From NCBI GenBank assembly GCA_007126855.1, contig SLAK01000140.1, forward strand, positions 1 through 5,078: a DNA stretch of 5,078 nt, written 5' to 3'. Under the pieces are notes generated by a model. That model worked only from the letters and a program-made list of their open reading frames with translations. It searched no databases and was not told the DNA's origin. The stretch is from Dehalococcoidia bacterium (GTDB taxonomy: Bacteria; Chloroflexota; Dehalococcoidia; Tepidiformales; Tepidiformaceae). The translations under genes were made by a program, and so were the position numbers. This document shows, piece by piece, positions 1 through 5,078 of this stretch. Every line of letters begins with the position of its first letter. Position 1 is the stretch's first letter.

Positions 1-1
1 C

Positions 2-787
2 TCGCGGCTGGAGCTCATCGACGTCTCAACCGGCCAGGTGAACACTGTGGTCGATGACCCTGATATCGACATCGCCACCGTGCGCTGGTCCGCCGACTCG
101 CAGGCGCTACTGGCTGTCCGGCGGGACGCGCTGCCCGACGGCAACATGGGCGTGCCGCGCTCGTGGCTGCTGCGCCTGAGCGGCGAGTTCGTGGCACCGA
201 TCGACCCCGAGGGCGAGCCAAGTCTGTCGCCGCACTGGTCGCCCGATGCCCAGTCTATTGCCTACATCGCACCCGCGACCGGCCGCCTGGCTGTGATGAA
301 CCTTGGCACGCAGGAGATTCAGAACCTGGGCCAGCCGCGCGGCGGCGCCTTCGCATGGTCACCCAACTCGCGGAAGCTCGCCTTCGAAGGTGTCCCGGCC
401 GAGGACGGCGGTGATCCCATCCAGCCGGTGCGCGTACGCTCCCTGGACGGGGAGGTCGACCTTGTTATCGGCGAAGCCGGGGAATCCTTCTCGCAGCCGC
501 GCTTCCTCAACGACGAGGTGGTGATGAGTCTTCGTCGCGGCATCGGCGAAGGCGTCGCCGGCACAGATTTGGTCTTCCACTCGGTCGACGACGCGCAGCT
601 GCTGCGCTCCATCCACCTCACGGCGGGCACCGACATGGTGCTGGACTGGGATATCGACCCGGCGCAAACAACCGTCGTGTATTCAGTGCAGTCAGGCGCA
701 ACGCTCACAACGCTGCTGCTCGACCTGGAATCCGGCAGCCGGGAGGTGGTCACGCTGGCCGGCCGCAAGGTGGCCTGGCTTCCCTGA
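2..787 (+). CDS. PD40/TolB-like beta-propeller protein, C-terminal part (5' end outside window)
   Basis: The reading frame is open from base 2, so the gene starts upstream. The GTG at 38 lies mid-blade and is unlikely to be the start. 261 residues are visible, ending in TGA at 785-787. PD40 (WD40-like) blade signatures recur: WSADS near visible residue 29, WSPDA near 79 and WSPNS near 119. Each is followed by a short hydrophobic strand such as ALLAVRR, SIAYIA or KLAFEG. A degenerate last blade sits near 216 (WDIDPAQTTVVYSV). These blades form propellers in TolB-like and peptidase-associated proteins, usually as protein- or ligand-binding scaffolds and often outside the cytoplasm. No catalytic serine-protease domain follows the propeller, so this is not a prolyl-oligopeptidase-type enzyme at its C terminus. 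What precedes the visible part, including any signal peptide, cannot be seen. It converges with the small membrane-protein gene at 828. Fold assignment is fairly secure; the role is unknown. Confidence 0.75.
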   Translation, partial: SRLELIDVSTGQVNTVVDDPDIDIATVRWSADSQALLAVRRDALPDGNMGVPRSWLLRLSGEFVAPIDPEGEPSLSPHWSPDAQSIAYIAPATGRLAVMNLGTQEIQNLGQPRGGAFAWSPNSRKLAFEGVPAEDGGDPIQPVRVRSLDGEVDLVIGEAGESFSQPRFLNDEVVMSLRRGIGEGVAGTDLVFHSVDDAQLLRSIHLTAGTDMVLDWDIDPAQTTVVYSVQSGATLTTLLLDLESGSREVVTLAGRKVAWLP

Positions 788-813
788 GCCAGGCACTCTG
801 ATACAGCCGGCTC
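786..813. terminator. Possible bidirectional terminator hairpin between convergent genes
   Basis: GAGCC (786-790) plus GGC (792-794) can pair with GCCGGCTC (806-813). This gives an 8-bp stem with one bulged A at 791 and an 11-nt loop. It overlaps the stop codon of the left propeller gene and lies 14 bp from the stop of the convergent membrane-protein gene, where a shared terminator is expected. No T-tract follows on either strand, so the call rests on position and pairing only. Confidence 0.3.
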
Positions 814-827
814 GGCGGAATTCGCGC

Positions 828-1382
828 CTATTCGGGAGGGTCGTCGTCGTCTTCTTCGTCGTCAGGTTCGGGCGTCGAAGTTGGCGTCGGGTCCTCCAGG
901 CCGGACAGGCCCGGACCCTCGTTGGGCGTTCCCATATCGCCGGAAACCGTGGCCGATTCCACCGTGGGCGTGGGTGTCTCGGACGGCTCTGCCGACGGCG
1001 TCGAATCAGGCAGTGGCGCCAGTTCCTGCATCCGCGACTGCCGCTCGCCGGCAGCGCGGACCGATGGCTGCGGATCCGCTTCCAGTTCCGGCTCACTTGC
1101 CGGCTCCTCAGCAACCTGCTGTTCCTCCGCCATGGAAGGCTCGTCGTTCTCAATCGACCACGCGTGCAGGTCGGGAGTCGGATACATTTCCGGGCGGTCG
1201 GCCGGGCTGGTGACGACCAGCGGTTCGACAGCCGACGGCGGGTTATATGGCAGCACGGCAAGCATCCCGGCCACGCCAAGGACGAACAACGCAGCAGCAG
1301 CTATCAACGGCCGTGGCGTCCGTGCGCGTTGCCTTGCGTAAACCTGACCATAGCTATGCCGGTTGCGCATATGGGATGGCAT
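828..1382 (-). CDS. Single-pass membrane protein with Pro/Thr/Glu/Asp-rich tail, unknown function
   Basis: I do not recognise a family. The 184-residue product has a basic N terminus (residues 1-24, many Arg) and one hydrophobic segment at about 26-44 (IAAAALFVLGVAGMLAVL). A long low-complexity region follows, rich in Pro, Ser, Thr and Glu, with TPTPT near 136 and PTPTSTPEP near 165, ending in an acidic run (DDEEDDDD, 174-181). By the positive-inside rule the N terminus is cytoplasmic and the tail external. There is no lipobox. Disordered TP/PE-rich segments are common as wall-spanning linkers, but no domain follows here. The ATG at 1382 has AAGG directly against it, too close for normal use. 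An in-frame ATG at 1370 (Met5) has the same AAGG 12 nt upstream and may be the true start. Overlapping frames give Arg/Pro-rich products without the membrane segment, which supports this frame. A structured region lies immediately upstream. Confidence 0.72.
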   Translation of the reverse strand: MPSHMRNRHSYGQVYARQRARTPRPLIAAAALFVLGVAGMLAVLPYNPPSAVEPLVVTSPADRPEMYPTPDLHAWSIENDEPSMAEEQQVAEEPASEPELEADPQPSVRAAGERQSRMQELAPLPDSTPSAEPSETPTPTVESATVSGDMGTPNEGPGLSGLEDPTPTSTPEPDDEEDDDDPPE

Positions 1383-1394
1383 CCTTGGGCGATC

Positions 1395-1454
1395 TTCGCA
1401 CCGCTAACCGGGGGATTATGAGTCGGGGAAACCCCGATCTCATACGGGTGCGAA
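1395..1454 (-). promoter_or_regulatory. Nested inverted repeats upstream of the membrane-protein gene (candidate operator or structured leader)
   Basis: An outer repeat TTCGCACC (1395-1402) pairs with GGTGCGAA (1447-1454) over 8 bp. Inside it, 1417-1428 pairs with 1432-1444 over 12 bp with one bulged T (1438) and an AAA loop. A 14-nt strand (1403-1416) is left unpaired on one side. AACCGGGG occurs at both 1406-1413 and 1453-1460. The structure ends 12 bp before the ATG at 1382. Read as RNA from the minus strand, it would be a compact 5' leader. Read as DNA, the inner repeat abuts CATAAT (minus strand, 1420-1415), a plausible -10 box, and would be an operator. No good -35 box is seen. I recognise no known riboswitch class. 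The pairings are read directly; function is inference. Confidence 0.35.
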
Positions 1455-1475
1455 CCGGGGACCCGCGAGCCATCG

Positions 1476-1512
1476 TGCGCGGGCCCGCGCAGAGTGTACT
1501 GCGCGGGCCCGC
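1476..1512 (-). terminator. GC-rich perfect hairpin built from two copies of a palindromic 13-mer, likely terminator of the thiolase operon
   Basis: TGCGCGGGCCCGC occurs at 1476-1488 and again at 1500-1512. The first copy extends to a perfect 16-bp palindrome (1476-1491). Because the unit is itself palindromic, the two copies pair: 1479-1492 with 1499-1512, a perfect 14-bp stem of almost pure G/C with a 6-nt loop (1493-1498). It starts 63 bp after the DUF35 stop codon in the direction of transcription and upstream of the next minus-strand gene, as expected for the operon terminator. No T-tract follows, as is often so in high-GC genomes. A protein-binding or repeat-family role is also possible. 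Confidence 0.5.
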
Positions 1513-1575
1513 TAGAGGCACTCTTCCGGCAACACGTTCGCCGCCGCGAAATTCAGCACCGCAAGCGCGAGGACG

Positions 1576-1989
1576 CTATGCAGGCCGGAAGACCGGGATG
1601 GGATACTCGCCTTCGTCCTGCTTTTCGAAGTCGACCTGCACGCGCATGCCGATCTTGATGTCGTTCACCGGGTCGTCGACGCCGACGACGCTGCTGAGCA
1701 TGCGGAAGCCTTCGTCCAGATCGATGTAGGCGACGGAATACGCGCCCAGTTCGCGGAAGCCCGGCACGGCGCTCTGGCGGACGACCGAATAGGTGTAGAC
1801 GGTGCCGAGGCCGCTGGACTCGCGCCATTCCAGGTTGCGGCCGCCCGTCTTCGGGTTGTGGAGCCGCGGGTAGAACACGACGTCGCCGGTGTCCTTGTCG
1901 ACCTGGTAGAGCAGCTTGCCTTCCTTCGCGCCTTCCCAGTAGGGCTGGCTGTGGGGTTCGGGGAAACGGGGTTGGGGTCGGTTAGGCAT
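1576..1989 (-). CDS. DUF35 OB-fold protein, acyl-CoA thiolase partner, lacking zinc-ribbon cysteines
   Basis: The 137-residue product matches the DUF35 family (often annotated as Zn-ribbon/OB-fold). An N-terminal helix region (about 15-27, QPYWEGAKEGKLLYQ) is followed by the ribbon region (about 28-55) with FYPRLHNP, then the OB-fold entry GLGTVYTYSVVRQ (about 60-72), AYSVAYIDLDEG (about 83-94) and a C-terminal strand KIGMRVQVDF. Members bind and stabilise thiolase-fold acyl-CoA enzymes, and some form the active site with them; ChsH2 with Ltp2 in steroid degradation is the known case. The usual four ribbon cysteines are absent and the protein has no Cys at all, so no zinc ribbon can form. The ATG at 1989 is 5 bp after the thiolase TGA. 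AGGGA inside the last thiolase codons, 9 nt before the ATG, is a good ribosome site and implies coupled translation. The stop is TAG at 1576-1578. Cytoplasmic. Length is typical. Confidence 0.9.
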   Translation of the reverse strand: MPNRPQPRFPEPHSQPYWEGAKEGKLLYQVDKDTGDVVFYPRLHNPKTGGRNLEWRESSGLGTVYTYSVVRQSAVPGFRELGAYSVAYIDLDEGFRMLSSVVGVDDPVNDIKIGMRVQVDFEKQDEGEYPIPVFRPA

Positions 1990-1994
1990 GGTGA

Positions 1995-3182
1995 TCAGTC
2001 CCTCGCGAGAATAATGGTGCCGCCGGCGTGGGTAGATGCGAGCTGGCCGCCGTTGCCGTGGGCCAGCGCGAGTTTCGCGTCCGGCACCTGAGATGTGGAT
2101 TCGCCGCGGAGCTGCCGCGCGGCTTCGAGCAGCAGGAAGATGCCCCGCATGCCCGGGTGGTTCGACGACAGGCCGCCGCCATCGGTGTTGAGCGCGGGCG
2201 CGCCGGACTGGTCGAACTTGAGCCGGCCACCCTTGACGAAGTCGCCGAATTCGCCCTTCTTGCAGAAGCCGAGGTCTTCGAGCATCACCGCCACGGTGAT
2301 GGTGAAGGAGTCGTAGATCATGGCGATGTCAATCTCGTCGGGGCGGACGCCGGCCTGACCGAAGGCGTCCGGGCCGGACTGGGCGGCGGCGCTGGTGGTG
2401 AGGTCGCCGCCATTTTCCAGATACTTCGTCGCCTCGCCGGTGCCGATGATCCAGACCGGCTTCTTCTTGATATTGCGCGCCACGTCTTTCGAGACGATGA
2501 CGACCGCGCCGCCGCCGTCGCTCACCATGCAGCATTCGAGCAGGTGGAGCGGGTCGGCGATGATCCGCGATTCAAGCACGTCGCTAACGTCGATGTTGTC
2601 GACCTTGACGAACTCGAGGTCGGTCATGGCCTTCACAGCTTCGGGGTTGCGCATGGCGTGGTAGCGGGTGGCCACGGAGATCTCGGCGAACTGCTCGTCC
2701 GTGCTGCCGTACTCGTGCATGTGCCGGTGCTTGACCATGGCGTAGTTGGAAATGAGGGTGGCGCCGTAGGGCATCTCCATGTTCGACTGCCAGGTCGGCA
2801 GCGGGGTACCCCGGCCGCCCGTGCCGATGGCGACGCGGTTCGACGCCGCGTTCGAGCCATAGCTCAGCACCGCGACGTTCACCTTACCCGCCGCGATGTC
2901 CCGCAGCGCATGGGCAGCGTGGAACTCGTAGGAGGAGCCGCCGACCATGGTCGTGTCGATAACGCGGGGCTTGAAACCCATGTAATGCTGTACGGCAAGG
3001 CCGCCCCCGCCTTCGCCATCCTGGGCATCGTAAAGCCCGTCGACATCGGACCATTCGAGGCCGGCGTCTTCGAGCGCTTTCGCGATGCACTCGGCTTTGA
3101 TCTGGATGGCGGAGACGCCGGGAGCGACGCGGAGGGGGTATTCGTAGATGCCGGCGATTGCGGCGTTGCGTTCCTGGTTCAT
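1995..3182 (-). CDS. Thiolase-fold enzyme of the lipid-transfer (SCP-x/Ltp) type, non-condensing
   Basis: The 395-residue product has the full thiolase length and landmarks: N-terminal AAIAGIYEYP, GGSSYEFHAAHAL (81-93), CCMVSDGGGAVVIVS (217-231), YDSFTI (290-295), NTDGGGLSSNHPGMRG (332-347) and HGNGG (375-379), ending in AGGTIIL. In condensing thiolases the nucleophilic Cys sits where this protein has GGSS, and a second Cys precedes the C-terminal Gly-rich loop where this one has HGNGG. The active-site His of the NHP motif (H342) is kept. It should therefore bind acyl-CoA but not form a Cys-acyl intermediate. With the adjacent DUF35 gene, the nearest characterised analogue is the Ltp2/ChsH2 retro-aldolase of steroid side-chain cleavage. 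The substrate here is unknown, and automatic labels of acetyl-CoA acetyltransferase are probably wrong. The ATG at 3182 has AGGGACAGG just before it and gives the N terminus normal for the family. First gene of a two-gene operon, divergent from the phosphoesterase. Confidence 0.92.
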   Translation of the reverse strand: MNQERNAAIAGIYEYPLRVAPGVSAIQIKAECIAKALEDAGLEWSDVDGLYDAQDGEGGGGLAVQHYMGFKPRVIDTTMVGGSSYEFHAAHALRDIAAGKVNVAVLSYGSNAASNRVAIGTGGRGTPLPTWQSNMEMPYGATLISNYAMVKHRHMHEYGSTDEQFAEISVATRYHAMRNPEAVKAMTDLEFVKVDNIDVSDVLESRIIADPLHLLECCMVSDGGGAVVIVSKDVARNIKKKPVWIIGTGEATKYLENGGDLTTSAAAQSGPDAFGQAGVRPDEIDIAMIYDSFTITVAVMLEDLGFCKKGEFGDFVKGGRLKFDQSGAPALNTDGGGLSSNHPGMRGIFLLLEAARQLRGESTSQVPDAKLALAHGNGGQLASTHAGGTIILARD

Positions 3183-3288
3183 CCTGTCCCTGTTCTCTGC
3201 TCCATTGGCTCGGATTTGCTGCCCGCGATGCGAAAGTGTGTGAGGCGTTTGATTGCGCCGGTGCAGACCCCCCGCTAGGGTTCGCTAC
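3183..3288. promoter_or_regulatory. Divergent intergenic region with promoters for the thiolase operon and the phosphoesterase
   Basis: These 106 bp separate two divergently transcribed genes, so both promoters should lie here or just inside the coding ends. I could not identify convincing -35/-10 pairs on either strand. The ribosome sites are visible: AGGG at 3277-3280, 8 nt before the ATG at 3289 on the plus strand, and a purine-rich AGGGACAGG against the ATG at 3182 on the minus strand. No clear operator dyad was found. Confidence 0.4.
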
Positions 3289-3909
3289 ATGCGCATCGGC
3301 CTCATCAGCGATACTCACCTGCCCCAGCTCGTCCGGCAGCTCGACGAACTCGGGCCCGAAGCCGGTGAGTTCCTTTCGACAGTGGACCTGATTCTACACG
3401 GGGGCGACGTGACTGCACCCGCTGTGCTGGAGTGGTGCTCGCAATACGGCGACCTGCTGGTCGCCCGCGGCAACAACGACCGCTTTAAGGACCCGCGCAT
3501 GGAGCCGCTGGTGCGCCTGGACATCGAGGGCTTCCGCATCGGCATGGTGCACGAACTGCGCCCCGAAAGCCGGCCGATGGACCAGCTCCTGAAGCAGGCC
3601 ACCGGCAGCGACCCGGTCGATATCCTCATCTCCGGCGATACCCACGTCGAGCGGCTCGAGTACCGCGACGGCGTGGTGTTTATCAACTCCGGGAGCCCAA
3701 CCTTTCCGCACCACCTGGAAATGCGGCTCGGCTCCGTGGCGTTACTGGAGATCGAGCCGGGGCGCATCCGCGCGGAGATCGTGAAGCTGGGCGAGACCCC
3801 GGGTATGCGAAACCCCATACGCCCGAGCCACCTGGAAGTGGTCGACGGGAAGATTGTGTCGGCGAGCTACAACGGCGAAGTGCTGCCGGTGGGGGAGGAA
3901 GAGGAGTAG
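3289..3909 (+). CDS. Calcineurin-like metallophosphoesterase, YfcE/MJ0936-type phosphodiesterase
   Basis: The 206-residue product carries the metallophosphoesterase motifs in order: SDTH (D8, H10), HGGD (G39, D40), GNND (61-64), a His in GMVHEL (H88), GDTH (116-119) and NSGS (133-136). These residues form the two-metal site of small phosphodiesterases such as YfcE and MJ0936, which hydrolyse phosphodiester model substrates; physiological substrates are mostly unknown. The usual GHTH motif reads GDTH here, so one metal ligand is Asp instead of His. About 40 residues after the last core strand, including PIRPSHLEVVDGKI, extend beyond the minimal domain and end in EEEE. A frame-open start at 3253 is possible, but ATG 3289 has AGGG 8 nt upstream and begins directly at the first strand (MRIGLISDTH), as in the family. 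No signal peptide; cytoplasmic. It converges with the right-hand propeller gene with 8 bp between stops. Confidence 0.9.
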   Translation: MRIGLISDTHLPQLVRQLDELGPEAGEFLSTVDLILHGGDVTAPAVLEWCSQYGDLLVARGNNDRFKDPRMEPLVRLDIEGFRIGMVHELRPESRPMDQLLKQATGSDPVDILISGDTHVERLEYRDGVVFINSGSPTFPHHLEMRLGSVALLEIEPGRIRAEIVKLGETPGMRNPIRPSHLEVVDGKIVSASYNGEVLPVGEEEE

Positions 3910-3917
3910 GGGCGGGG

Positions 3918-5078
3918 CTATTCGCGGACGATGGCGTCCCACCAGAAGCGCGCGTAGCCTCCGTTGTCAAACCAATGCGCGGGGGCATCGAGGGCAAACA
4001 CGTCTAGCTCTCCGCCCTTTTCAACCACAAAGACCGGCCCTGAATGGTCAGCACTTCCGACCACGAAAGCGCCACGCACCGGTGCGAACGCAGCGGTATC
4101 CAGTCCACCCAGGCCATAGGCGCGAACGTCCGCGAAAGGCTCGTGCAACTTCAACCAGTCGGGTGCGGGTCGGAGCGGGTCGGTTGGAGGCCGGGGTACA
4201 TCCTCGGGCCACTCTTGTTTTGGCTCCTCTTCCCAGTTAATCCGGCCATCCCGGACCTCACCGTGGAAGGCCCAGCCTTCACGGGGCCATCCCGCGCCTT
4301 CCACCGGTCCATCAGGTGAGCGGATTTCAGTCCATACGGAGAAGTGGTCGTCGTCGTGCCACAGCATGGGCCGCAGGATCAAGACACCATCCGAGGGCGG
4401 CGCCGAGAGGGGAGAACCCCAATCGTAGGGCGGTTCGAGGTCCTCCCAGCGCTCGTCAACCAGCCGCAATCGATCGCCCGGGCTCGCCCGGACCACCTGC
4501 TCGCCATCACGATCCACCACGGCGAGCCACCCGTTGGGGCCGGGTACCAGGATGCGCTCGGAGCCGGGCGACCATACCGCCGGGAGCGGACTAACCCACG
4601 TGGGCACTTCTATCTCCTCTGATGCAATCCGAACGGAGCCAAGCTCTTCCGCTCGGTCTGTAAGCATGACGACCGTGCCAGCCTCGTGCCGCTCAGACAT
4701 GAGCGCCAACCGCGTGCCATCAGGCGACCAGTAAAGCGAAGTGTTCAAGAAGCTCTGGGGAAAGTCCGCGGTCCAGTGCCCGCCATCGAAAGGGGCGAAG
4801 ATGTGGAGCCGGAGGGGCGTCACTCCAAACGGCTCTGTGGGGTTGAGCCCTTCCAGCACGGCGAGCCGGTCGCCCGAAGGTGACCAGACCGGCCGCAGCC
4901 AGTGCCCCTCCTCGCCGATCTGGTACCACTCGCGCTCGGTGCTGTGGACGATGCTCAACTCCTGCCGCGGCCAGGCGAACGTCTCCGTATCCGGCTCCTC
5001 CACGGGCGTCACCAGCGCGACCCAGAGGCCGGGCAGCGGCTCCGGCGCCGGCTCGTCGTCCGCGCTCAGCAGGATGAA
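3918..5078 (-). CDS. PD40/TolB-like beta-propeller protein, N terminus outside window
   Basis: The frame stays open to the window edge, so the gene starts beyond 5078. A GTG at 5012 is in frame but internal. 386 residues are visible, ending at TAG (3920-3918). From the edge the chain reads FILLSADDEPAPEPLPGLW, an acidic Pro-rich stretch of the kind that follows a signal or membrane segment, so export is likely but unproven. Counting from the GTG codon, PD40 blades appear at VWSPSGDRLAV (42-52), YWSPDGTRLALMSE (94-107) and VWSPGSERILVPG (146-158), with a weaker one at AAFAPVRGAFVVGS (307-320). The stretch at 180-290 is rich in Trp, Pro and Glu and looks like degenerate blades or an insertion. 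Such propellers are binding scaffolds; no enzymatic domain or catalytic motif is visible. The last residues (DAIVRE) close shortly after the final strand. The fold is confident; the ligand or partner is unknown. Confidence 0.8.
   Translation of the reverse strand, partial: FILLSADDEPAPEPLPGLWVALVTPVEEPDTETFAWPRQELSIVHSTEREWYQIGEEGHWLRPVWSPSGDRLAVLEGLNPTEPFGVTPLRLHIFAPFDGGHWTADFPQSFLNTSLYWSPDGTRLALMSERHEAGTVVMLTDRAEELGSVRIASEEIEVPTWVSPLPAVWSPGSERILVPGPNGWLAVVDRDGEQVVRASPGDRLRLVDERWEDLEPPYDWGSPLSAPPSDGVLILRPMLWHDDDHFSVWTEIRSPDGPVEGAGWPREGWAFHGEVRDGRINWEEEPKQEWPEDVPRPPTDPLRPAPDWLKLHEPFADVRAYGLGGLDTAAFAPVRGAFVVGSADHSGPVFVVEKGGELDVFALDAPAHWFDNGGYARFWWDAIVRE

Noticed and set aside
839..866. A GTC/TTC-like triplet run that could be called a microsatellite.
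   Set aside because: It is simply the Asp/Glu codons of the acidic C terminus of the membrane protein; the repeat is imperfect.
692..1279. A 195-codon minus-strand frame overlapping both the left propeller gene and the membrane-protein gene.
   Set aside because: The product is an Arg/Pro/Trp-rich string typical of off-frame GC-rich DNA and overlaps two better-supported genes.
922..1341. A 139-codon plus-strand frame opposite the membrane-protein gene, rich in Ser, Gly and Ala.
   Set aside because: It is the antisense image of the Pro/Glu/Ser/Thr-rich tail, with no membrane segment and no recognisable motif.
1395..1475. A possible tRNA: the minus strand contains GACTCATAATCC, like a Met anticodon arm, and GGTTCGCACC, like a T arm.
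   Set aside because: The arms are in the wrong order, there is no D arm with conserved G residues, and no 7-bp acceptor stem can be drawn. The bases are better explained by the nested inverted repeats.
1537..1550. A small hairpin, TTCGC with GCGAA and a 4-nt loop, downstream of the DUF35 stop codon.
   Set aside because: A 5-bp stem is expected by chance at this GC content, and the much stronger hairpin at 1479-1512 is the better terminator candidate.
2028..3278. A 416-codon open frame on the plus strand, longer than the thiolase gene it lies opposite.
   Set aside because: It mirrors the thiolase codons. High third-position GC removes stop codons on the other strand. The product is a Val/Asp/Gly/His-rich string without domain motifs, whereas the minus strand encodes a clear full-length thiolase.
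3253..3288. An upstream in-frame start for the phosphoesterase adding 12 residues.
   Set aside because: The added residues (MRRCRPPARVRY) precede the first core strand, have no family counterpart, and the ATG at 3289 has its own well-placed AGGG.

Overview
The window is high-GC bacterial DNA (about two-thirds GC by eye) with tightly packed genes. It contains four complete protein genes and two more that run off its ends. The gene mix suggests a Chloroflexota-type bacterium, perhaps Dehalococcoidia or SAR202-like. The clues are an unfused thiolase-like plus DUF35 pair, a small YfcE/MJ0936-type phosphoesterase, TolB-like PD40 propeller proteins and a membrane-anchored protein with a TP/PE-rich tail. 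This taxonomic guess is inference; no rRNA or marker gene is present.

Layout, left to right: (1) 2-787 (+), the C-terminal part of a PD40/TolB-like beta-propeller protein. (2) 828-1382 (-), a small single-pass membrane protein with a long Pro/Ser/Thr/Glu/Asp-rich tail, convergent with the first gene. (3) 1383-1575, a 193-bp intergenic stretch dense in dyad symmetry. It holds a nested inverted-repeat structure (1395-1454) just upstream of the small membrane-protein gene and a very GC-rich perfect hairpin (1479-1512) just downstream of the next transcription unit. (4) 1576-1989 and 1995-3182 (both -), a two-gene operon: a thiolase-fold enzyme followed 5 bp later by a DUF35 OB-fold partner. (5) 3183-3288, a short divergent promoter region. 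(6) 3289-3909 (+), a calcineurin-like phosphoesterase. (7) 3918-5078 (-), a second PD40-type propeller protein, cut by the window end and convergent with the phosphoesterase.

The best-understood unit is the thiolase/DUF35 pair. The thiolase lacks the nucleophilic Cys of condensing thiolases, and the DUF35 protein has no cysteine at all, so it cannot form the usual zinc ribbon. By analogy with steroid side-chain enzymes (Ltp2 with the ChsH2 DUF35 domain), the two probably form a complex acting on an acyl-CoA, by retro-aldol or another non-Claisen chemistry. The substrate cannot be read from the sequence. The other genes show no clear functional link to this pair.

I see no mobile element, CRISPR array, rRNA or convincing tRNA. 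The least explained part is the 1383-1575 intergenic region, which is where I would look for something undescribed.
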